This document shows, piece by piece, positions 55,465 through 64,000 of a stretch of DNA of 64,000 nucleotides; the stretch's first letter is position 1; each line of letters starts with the position of its first letter. Under the pieces are notes generated by a model. It was not told where the DNA came from. It did not search any database and worked only from the letters and a program-made list of their open reading frames with translations. Origin of the DNA: Primulina eburnea (Eukaryota; Streptophyta; Magnoliopsida; Lamiales; Gesneriaceae). The stretch is taken from NCBI RefSeq assembly GCF_022965805.1, contig NC_133110.1, forward strand, positions 31,992,790 through 32,056,789, in the 5' to 3' direction. A program made the translations under genes and the position numbers.

Positions 55465-57060
55465 ATGCGTGAAGATGTCCAAACCAGGAAGAAAGATAAA
55501 GTCGACTACCGAAAAATGGTTGGACTAGTGTGCATGTGTACCATGTACTCACATGTTAGATTTTCATGCTTTGTATCCCAAATTGAACCTAAAAATGTCA
55601 ACAAAGCTTTAAAAGATGAGTTTTGGATCAATGCTATGCATGATGAACTTGAAGAGTTTGTTCGAAATGATGTTTGAGATTAGTTCCTCCTCTTGACCAT
55701 GACAATATAATTGGAACAAAATGAGTTTTTAAAAATAAAACTGATGATTCTGGAAAAATCATTCGAAACAAAGCAAGGTTGGTTGCTCAAGGTTGCACAC
55801 AGGTTGAAGGGGTTTATTTTGATGAGACCTTTGCTCATGTTGCTCGCATTGAGTCAATCCGACTTTTGCTAGCCATTGCATGCCACATGAAAATAAAATT
55901 GTTTCAAATAGACGTCAAAAGTGCTTTTTTGAATGGTTTCTTGAGTGAGGAAGTACATGTTAGGCAGCCTAAAGGATTCGAAGATCCACACAATCTGAAT
56001 CATGTGTACAAGTTGAAAAAGGATCTCTGGTTTGAAGCAAGCACCACGTGTTTGGTATGGCAGATTGACTGACTACCTACTTGACATTGGATTTAGACGA
56101 GGTGAGGTAGATAAAACGCTCTTTATTCAAAAAGCCAAAGGTGAGATCCTCATTTGCCAAATCTATGTTGATGATATCATTTTCGGCTCCTCATCCCAAA
56201 AGCATGCTAATGATTTTATTGAATGCATGTCTACTACATTTGAAATGAGTATGGTCGGTGAATTACATTTTTTCTTGGTAAGCAAATCAAACAGATACAT
56301 GATGACATCTTCTTGTGTCAAAGTGAGTATACTAAGAATCTAGTAAATAAATTTTCTAATGAAAACATCAAGCACATGAAGACACCTATGGGCTCAAATG
56401 AACAATTATCCAAAGATGTTGACAACACCCTTTACCGCAGCATCATAGGAAGTCTATTGTACTTGACCGCTAGCCGCCCAAACTTAATGTTCAGTGTTTG
56501 CTTGTGTGCTAGATACCAATCTAATCCTAAGATTTCTCACTTAAAGGCCGTAAAACGTATCCTACGATATATAGCCGGAACAATTGACTTAGGATTATGG
56601 TATACTCATGATAAGAACTCAAATCTAGTAGGGTTTTCTGATGCCGATTGGACAGGGGATTTGGATGATAGAAAATGTACTTCAGGAGGTTGCTTTTACC
56701 TTGGAAATAACTTGATATCATGGCATAGTAGAAAACAGAGCTGTGTTTCACTTTCAACTGCTGAATCCGAATATGTGGCAGCATGAAGTGGTTGCATTCA
56801 AATCTTGTGGATGAATCAGATTATAGAAGACTATGGTCTTAAGAGTGAACAACTCTAGTGCAATAAATATTTCAAAAAAACCGCTACAACACTCTTGTAC
56901 TAAACGCATTGACATCCGTCACCACTTTATTAGAGATCTAGTAGAGAAATGATTTATTTGAATGGAGTTTATTGATACAAATAACCAACTGGCAGACATA
57001 TTCACCAAAGCATTAGATTTTGAGAGATTCTCCAACCTTAGGAAATCTCATGGGTTCTGC
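55465..57060 (+). pseudogene. pol: Copia 2 RT-RNase H, broken
   Basis: RT text starts with EPKNVNKALKDEFWINAMHD and passes a stop at 55675. It continues with YFDETFAHVARIESIRLLLA, QIDVKSAFLNGFLSEEV, a shift near 56025, KQAPRVWYGRL and YVDDIIFGSSS (about 56165). A further shift near 56300 leads to RSIIGSLLYLTASRPNLMF and the RNase H signature (SDADWTGDLDDRKCTSGG, SLSTAESEYVAA) up to a stop at 56784. The remainder to about 57060 is readable only with several shifts, including DIFTKALDFERF. It is inactive. Confidence 0.85.
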
Positions 57061-58176
57061 CTAATCATTCATAGATGCTGTCTCAGATGTTACAACATCT
57101 CGGACAACATCTAACATGCATGTGCATTTTTAGGACTTAGACATTTTGCATTTTCATGCATTCTGTGATATGATGTGTTGGAGTGATGTTGCTTAAACTT
57201 CTGGTACACTTACAATTCCTTATTCTATTTTATTTAACAAACTTGGACATGCAAAATTTTGTGCTTAGTCACTAAGTAGTGAAGGATAATCATGTACATC
57301 ATGAGTTTGTCCCATGTGAAAGGTGATTTGAGTAGATCGACAATACTTATAAACATGCTATGTATCATAAGAAAAGTTAGGAAAAAGCTACCTAAAAGAG
57401 TTCAATGAAGACTGTACTTTTAGTGTGGGAGCTACCTCTTCTGAATTCAATACATAAATCAAAGTAGAAGGATCGGAAAAAGCTACTGAGAGGAGTCCAA
57501 AAGAAGACCGTTCTTCTAGTGTGGGAGCTACCTCTTCTATGATCTGAAAATGGTTAAGTCCCTAAGTGTGAGGAAAAATTCAAAACAATTTTTAGGAATT
57601 GGACATGTTGCCAACATTTGTGACAACACCTCATCTGTGAACATATCTCATACTTGTTTCATGTTTCTATTTCTGTTACATTTTGTTATTAGGCATAAAT
57701 AGGTCATGCATAAATATATCATCGTGAATTGTGCTATGCCACAAGGATATGCGTGTGTCGACAAAGAAAAATTCGATGAAAATCCAGTCTTTGCATAAAC
57801 TCTAATTTATGTGATCATTGATGTCTAGTGGAGGTAATTGCGATGTGGGGTTATTTCTGGAAATTTTGAAAATATATTGTACACAAATCATCCCAGTAAT
57901 TACCTGGATGGGTTAACGGTTCAATTTTAGCGTTTTATTTTCTAATCTGTTAGACTTAGGATGGTTACAATTTTTTTTTAGCGTTGTGGGGATTATGCAT
58001 TATTATTGTATAATTTATAATCACTTATCTGACAATTCCGATCATCAAATTTCCATTTGTCTTTCTGCAAACCCTAGAACTGTTCTCTGCAAAATCTGTT
58101 CTCTAAAATTTCTATCAACATTTTGTTTGAGAAATTGTGCTATTTTCCTCACTATTATCGTAATCTTCTCTCACAA
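57061..58176 (+). other. Non-coding stretch of copia 2 with a tandem duplication
   Basis: No gene. Two copies of a roughly 60-bp unit (GAAAAAGCTAC ... GTGTGGGAGCTACCTCTTCT) lie at about 57379-57442 and 57475-57539, 96-97 bp apart. Several AACATC/GATGTT dyads occur, near 57080 and 57610. It leads to the extra ORF. Confidence 0.55.
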
Positions 58177-59787
58177 ATGGCAGGAAAAGGTTTTGATTCC
58201 AATGATATCCGAAGCGAAATGGGCCATATAGAGGATGTTTCTTCACCTCCTGCAACAGGTGCAACAACACACCCTGTACAGAACCTGCAGATTATTCCTG
58301 CTGTGCTAATGCCCGAGCCTCTGGAAGTCATTTCCCCCGGTGAGCCTGGAAATGCACTGGATATTGATAACCCATCAATCATCAGGGTTTTCAATCCACC
58401 CTCTCTTCCTAAAAGACGATCCAAAAGACAGGCCATGATATAATCCTGATCTTACGCCTGGGAAGCGTTTCCGTTACAAGGGCCAGCCATCCACTCGGCC
58501 GTCACTGATTGATCCTAATAGCACCTAGGGGGATGACTCCGACAATGCGGTTTTTGAGCTGGTTCCTCGCAAACGGCCCGTCCCTGTAGTTACTGCTACT
58601 ACTGGTAAGATCACAGTTTCTTCTTCTGCTAATGTACCCTTCACTCCACAGGAAGCACATACTACATCTAACGCAGATGAAGATGAGGTCTCACTGGCCC
58701 ACTTTATGGCCACACTGAAGAAAAACAAGAAATATGCTCAGCTCAAGCCTCGCACTCCTCCACCTGCTTCCAGTAATGACGAGATTAAAGACGCCTCGGC
58801 AAGCCTCTCTCCTAGTACTGAATGTGGTGGCCCCTCTCACCATACTGATGACTCACTTGATGAAGCTGCCTCATCAGCTCCTGATGCTTCTGCAGAGTCT
58901 TCTGTTGATGAAGATGTTGCCAACAGTGTGGACAACACAGATGGTTCTGAGTATGATCTCACTACTATTTTCTCGAACAAATTCTACACTGAGCAAGCCT
59001 CTGATCAGTGGAATCTGTATGCGCATCGCTTATTTTTGGAGGAAAAGAATATTGATGAGGCTGTCTTCGAGAGACAAAATTTTCTCGCCTTTCTGAAGCA
59101 TTGCCATCTTCTTCCCACTGTATCAGCGATAACACCGTTTTCCCGACTGCCTATGTTAGAATTCTATGCCAACCTGTCCCTAACGTTGGAGATGAACGCT
59201 CTGCCAAGTATGGGAAAGTATTTGTCCGAAACAGGATCTATGAGTTCACCCCTACTGTCATAAATCAGTTTTAGCAGACCCCACCATTGGACATTGATGG
59301 TCTTGCCCCTGACATTGATCTGGCTACCTCAACCCTCACTGGAGGCGTTATTACTCACTTCCCGATCCATCCACAGAAACTTTTAGCTGCAAATCTGACA
59401 TCATTTTATTTCATTCTTCACAAGATAGCCATTCGCAATTGGACTCCTTCTACAAACACCACCACCGTCACCAGGCATAAAACTTTGGTTCTGTATTCCA
59501 TCGGGCAAGATGGAGTGTTTGGTTTTGGACAACTGGTGTTCACCACAGTGCTTCAATATGCTAAGGGTGGTCTGAGATCATCGAAGCTCCTATTTCCCAG
59601 TCTGATCTATGGGCTTCTTATCTCACAAGGTTTTGTTAGAGATGTCAGGGAGCGCTTATCCTACCTTGGTGAACCATTCCAGATCGCTCCCGCGTTCTTC
59701 AAGGTAAATAAGAAGGTTGATCTTCCATGGTCTGCCCCCTGTAATGTTCTGCTAATGTTTCTGCTTATGTGTGGCTTCTGTGCCTGA
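58177..59787 (+). pseudogene. Extra ORF of copia 2 with putative plant transposon protein domain
   Basis: ATG 58177 starts MAGKGFDSNDIRSEMGHIED. A stop at 58441 and shifts near 58450, 59255 and 59290 break it. The middle is acidic and Ser-rich (58706-59100). The C-terminal part, 59287-59787, contains PIHPQKLLAANLTSFYFILH and IRNWTPSTNTTTVTRHKTLV, then FPSLIYGLLISQ. This resembles the 'putative plant transposon protein' domain often annotated in plants. It lies where Sirevirus-like elements carry an envelope-like gene. No transmembrane segment is evident. Assignment is from memory of the domain pattern. Confidence 0.6.
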
Positions 59788-59984
59788 TGTATTTGCTTAG
59801 CATACTGCTAATAGAATGGTGCAGATGTTGTCTCAAGTGTTGCCAACATTTCTAACAACACCCGTTCTAATTTCATTTTATTCTGGGGGAGAGAAATGTT
59901 CTAACTCAGGGGGAGTTGATGTGAGGTTGATGTGAGCTGAAACAAAGATAAATGGGTTTGATCTCATTTTGTCCAAGAAAGGCT

Positions 59985-59997
59985 AAAAGGAAGAGAT
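59985..59997 (+). other. Polypurine tract of copia 2
   Basis: AAAAGGAAGAGAT lies directly before the LTR start TGAAGGGAAATAAT and is the expected plus-strand primer. Confidence 0.75.
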
Positions 59998-60848
59998 TGA
60001 AGGGAAATAATATTTCCGATTTTAATTGAATTATTTTCATATCATTATTTTCCTTGTTGATTAAATTGAGTATAATATTTAATGTGATTTTGCCTTTCTA
60101 AGATAATGATATAATTATGGAATTATCTTATAAATATGATATTTATTAGAGTAATTTAATAAGATATGATATCAATGTTTAAATAGAATTTATTTCTAAT
60201 TAAACTCTACATTCCTTATGAAATAGGTTTCTTTGTGGAGTAAAACTCTTCATCTATAAATAAGGTCTCAAGGACATTGGAAAAAGGCTTCTTGAATATC
60301 GATCATACATACACGGAGTGAAGATTTTTCAGAGAAGAATAAGTCTCGAAGCTGTTGCTGTTTGAAGAGTGTTGATCACTGTGTTGCTCTGAATGTTGCC
60401 AACATCTACAGACAACATCCGTAACGATGTTGACTGAAGATTGCATCTGATTGATCGTGCTTTTCGGGAACAAGTTTTGCTTTCTTATTTACGTTTTAAT
60501 ATTGTTGGTAGTTGTTAGAAAGCTTGATTTTCTCAAAGTTTTGAGGAAATATATTTTTGTAATAATAACTAGTGATAGGTTTTTATGTAAACGATTTGGT
60601 TTTCTGGTTATTGATTTTTGCCATAGGCACCGCACAAGTATTTATACGTGTGCAAATTTAATCGTGTTCATCTATTCACTTAAAGTCAATTTGTGTTTCA
60701 AAATATAATATTCCGCTGCATGTTGTCCAAGATGTTGTAACATCTGGCACAACATTTAATTCTGATAAAATACAAATTCATTATTTTACATCCTATTTTG
60801 ATATTTTTATTATTATTGATATCTGTCGAACAACAATAAAATCTTACA
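59998..60848 (+). repeat. 3' LTR of copia 2, MITE-free
   Basis: 851 bp aligned with the 5' LTR. It has an intact TAATATTTA site near 60070 without the MITE found in the 5' copy, a TATA near 60251, and ends ...AAAATCTTACA. The following sequence is not a primer site. Confidence 0.9.
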
Positions 60849-62400
60849 TAATGTAGGGAGTACGAGTATCGTTTTCACATATATTGATTATACATATTTA
60901 ATTTAAACACAATTCTCTAGTTAACTAAATCGAAAATTGGATTAATGAATTAATTTGAAGCTCAAATAAAATAATTTAACAAACACGATATAAATAATAC
61001 AAATTAATAATTTAATAAAAAAACAATTGTTAGGACCTTGATTCACCTATCCCTGAATCTGTTCTAACGATTGCATTTAAATTATTAAGTCATGCTTTTG
61101 ATAGAATTTTCTAGTTTATCAATATACTATTTCGAGCTATATTGACCTAATCAGCAAAATACAATAACCAACTGTCTTTGTTTTATTTAACAATTGCAAT
61201 CGTATTAACAAATCGTGGGTTCCTATAGTTTTCGATCTACTGGACTATGGCTATCAACATATATCCAAGTTCATGTCTATACAAGTTGTAGATCCATAAA
61301 TTATGTTATGATATTATGTTATAAAGTCTCCTCTCGGTTTCAATTACAGCACATAAAATCCCTTCGAAGTTGATCATACTCTAAAATGGCAAGAAATATC
61401 AATAACATAATCAAATATAGTTAAACAAAATTCAATATTAAAAAAGAATTTACAACATAATTTTTTAGAGATAATTTACAACATAACTCCGGCTCCTTTC
61501 CGAGTGCTTCCTCCGTTACTAATCCTCCGAATCCACCTCTATCTTGTGTATTAGGGTTGCTACCAGTTATTTTTATCCAAAAATCAACCACAAAAGAAAA
61601 TAAATCTTTTAAAGGTTTTTTTAATTGTGTCGCGCTGGGGCGGGCAAAAACACCCACCCTAGTGCGACCTGCTCGCCTTGTTTCAATCAAGCGTACAATG
61701 GGACGGGCGATGCTGTCCTTGCAGCTCACGTGCTGGGACGGGTAAAAACATCTGCCCTAGCGCACACTGCTCGTACTTCTGCCAACAATTTCCTTCTTTT
61801 TAGCAAGTTCATCTATAAATCAATCGAAATATATTAGGGGCAAACAATATGCATAAATTATTATTAAAACAGAAAAATGCAGAGTCGGTATCCTAAACTT
61901 ATGCGATAATGGATTAAAACTAACATAATAAAATATGCAAAAACGACACCTATCATTATATCTATTTTTTTGAACTAAAACTTTTTTTTTGCCTGATTTC
62001 TTTCTTTAATTTATTAATTTATGTTCTGGTCAAATTTTGTGAGAACGCTGGAATATAAATGTATGTAATATGTTCGAATAAAAATAAGTAAAGTATTATT
62101 TTTATGAAATATTCATGGATTCAACCACCGTTTGTTTAATAATTAAGTAGGATGATTTGATTATTTTTATGACTTGATTGAGACTCACATGACTATGAAA
62201 TGAATATACTTTTCCACAAGACAGAAATTGGTCGAGGATTAGTTGTTATTATTTTTGGTTGCTTTAGTCAATTGCTTGAAGTTTACAATTAATGTTATTG
62301 TCTACTTTTTGTAAAGATTATAGGATTTGCTGTCTATGGCATTGACTAATTTTTGTGAAGATTATAGGATCAGGTATATATAAGAGAATACATGGGTTCC
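60849..62400. other. AT-rich flank with a two-unit tandem repeat
   Basis: Dispersed-repeat sequence with no gene supported. Two imperfect copies of GCTGGGNCGGGYAAAAACA followed by a C-rich part ending in CTGCTCG occur at about 61634 and 61732, 98 bp apart, in an otherwise AT-rich region. Confidence 0.5.
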
Positions 62401-63760
62401 ATCACGAGCTTTCTACCTTGACTAGGGATGGGCCGAGAGTCCAAAATCCGGTTTGCACCTGATCTTGATGGACCCGTTGGTAGGGTATGAAAGGGTTTCT
62501 ACAACTTTAGATAACAAAATACAATAAGAAGCAAAAAAATTTTGGAGAAAGAAGCCGATTTTCCTTGTATTGTTGGTTGTTTCTTTTCATTTTATCTGTA
62601 TCAAAGCAGTGTCTCTCAAAGTGTCGTTCAGATTCACGAGTAAAATCTATGTAAGATAATAAAAATGTGTGTGAAATGTCTATATAGTATAATAAAAATG
62701 AAGATAAGATGGTAAAATCCATCATAATCTATGTTACCTTCATATTTGTCATGAAGTTGAACAATTCTTTATTCAATAATAATAATAATTTGTTTTCTAT
62801 TTATGAAATTATGATATAGTTGAATATTTAATTTTTAAATAATTTATTTCGTTAAATTTGAATATTTAGATTTTAGATTTGATTATTTTATTTTAATAAT
62901 TAATTTTTTTTTCACTAACAATACTTAATTGTTTATATAAAAGTTTATGTAGTACTTGTAATATAGCTGAAATTGTATGCGAAAATATATGATAATATTA
63001 ATTTTAATTTTTTGATTTTTTAATAATGTGAATAAAATGATTTAGGTAAAAGATCAAATTACTTTAGTAAAATTTTAAATTTTAAATTTTCAAATTCAAA
63101 TTTTTTTTTCTTCAAATAAGAAATGAATTTCTAAATACTATTTTTAAATTTCAAATCAAATACCAAATTAACTGCTAAATTCATGCTCAAAATCTAATTC
63201 CAATTATTCCGGGTGAAAAATCCCCAATCAAAACATTTATTGGATTCACTCCCTACCCACAAAATTATGGTACTATGTCATACAAAATGTGGTACACTTC
63301 ATGTGGAAATGTGGTACTAAAAAAATACCCAAAAACTGAGCACAAAAAAATCGACGGCTGAGGACCGAATGCCAATTTCCGTTCAAACATATACCAAGTT
63401 AGTTACTCATTATTTGATTATAATAGATACTGGACCCAATAACAATCCATCTTGACCGTTGATTGGACGCCGCCCAGATGATCAGTGGCATTTTAGCTTT
63501 CACTATTTCCCATTGGGAAAAACACCGTTAAAGAGCACTGAGATATTTTCTTCAATATCTCTTCCTAGCTTTTGAGGCTCCTGCATCAGTCTGCTGCTGT
63601 AGTTTTTGTGGATTTGTGCGGGTGGTTGCAGCCGCTGGATCGGTGACGTGGCGGTGTTGGGAGTTGTCGGATTGGAATTTTTGCTGTTTTCCACTTTTCC
63701 CGTGTTGTAATAGATTGCTCGATTACCTTACATGGATTGGGTTGTGATTAGTTGCTAGCA
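62401..63760. other. AT-rich intergenic sequence, probable upstream region of the last gene
   Basis: Strongly AT-rich with short TAA repeats near 62780. No ORF or repeat boundary is supported. From about 63560 the composition becomes more balanced, consistent with a transcript leader. Confidence 0.4.
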
Positions 63761-63773
63761 ATGGTGAGCAGAG
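63761..63773 (+). CDS. Possible first coding exon of a host gene, cut by the window end
   Basis: ATGGTGAGCAGAG is followed by GTCAGTTTTTCACC, which would be a splice donor and T-rich intron start. If right, only M-V-S-R and one base of the next codon are encoded before the intron. The rest lies beyond the window, so no product can be named. Confidence 0.3.
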
Positions 63774-64000
63774 GTCAGTTTTTCACCTTCTTTCTCTGTT
63801 AGATATTGCCTTTTTCACTGAGTTATGATCTGCATTATGGAAATTAGAAGCGAGGCTTCTGAATTTGGAAGGGGGAGTTTGTGTTGGTTATAGTGGAGGA
63901 GATTTGATTTGTTGAGGGTCGGGAGGGAGTTCAGTTATGAAGTATCTATAGCATTAATTCTATCGGGGGTTTGAATTGGAACCTGTTTTTAGGTTAGTGT

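Larger units (their letters stand above)
37420..60848 (+). mobile_element. Sirevirus-like copia element with nested gypsy elements (copia 2)
   Basis: The outer element is 23.4 kb, about 9.3 kb without its insertions. In order it has a 5' LTR, primer site, gag, protease start, gypsy A insertion (40721-54623), integrase, RT, RNase H, a long extra ORF, polypurine tract and 3' LTR. The copia order (integrase before RT) and an extra ORF after pol fit the Sirevirus/Maximus lineage. All coding parts have shifts or stops. The element's own target duplication is unclear. Confidence 0.88.

Overview
This window is plant nuclear DNA, most likely from a eudicot. It holds Ty1/copia and Ty3/gypsy LTR retrotransposons, Mutator-like MITEs, a decayed plant pararetrovirus, an intronless P-class PPR gene and a four-exon Mpo1/DUF962 gene with GT-AG introns. 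The retroelement ORFs remind me of Lamiales genomes, but that is memory, not evidence in the sequence. No bacterial features, rRNA, tRNA genes or CRISPR are seen.

Layout. (1) 1-9954: a decayed copia element whose 5' LTR is cut by the window edge. It has a gag remnant, an RT-RNase H remnant, a puzzling third LTR copy (3856-4772), an antisense ORF with its own TATA, and a long broken envelope-position ORF. (2) 10064-10624: a MITE. (3) 11135-19210: a Mutator-like MITE with 9-bp target duplication, filled by a caulimovirid endogenous pararetrovirus (about 11.3-18.9 kb). (4) 19477-24733: the only clear host-gene island, a 674-aa PPR gene and a convergent Mpo1-like gene. (5) 25.0-37.2 kb: MITEs, a host gene split by an LTR, an inverted LTR pair, and two solo LTRs with perfect 5-bp duplications. 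(6) 37420-60848: a three-level nest. A Sirevirus-like copia contains a CRM-like gypsy element (A), which contains a chromovirus-type gypsy element (B) on the minus strand. (7) 60849-64000: AT-rich flank, with a possible first exon of a host gene at 63761.

The main signal not explained by standard annotation is that several unrelated retroelement families each carry their own short, imperfectly palindromic motif, repeated many times. Four are GC-rich arrays confined to the LTR (32.7, 35.2, 40.9/46.5 and 47.9/54.0 kb). Two are AT-richer motifs spread through whole copia elements (AACTGA/TCAGTT and AACATC/GATGTT). In gypsy B the array ends about 15 bp upstream of the TATA box. The sequences differ, but the architecture is shared.

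The window also carries its own history. A MITE in one copia LTR is missing from the sister LTR, so the empty site is visible. The nested insertions give a relative order: copia first, then gypsy A, then gypsy B. Gypsy B's two LTRs look identical, so it is very young, yet its coding region already has one stop and one frameshift.

Limits: positions of frameshifts are approximate, homology calls come from motifs read by eye, and no database search was run.
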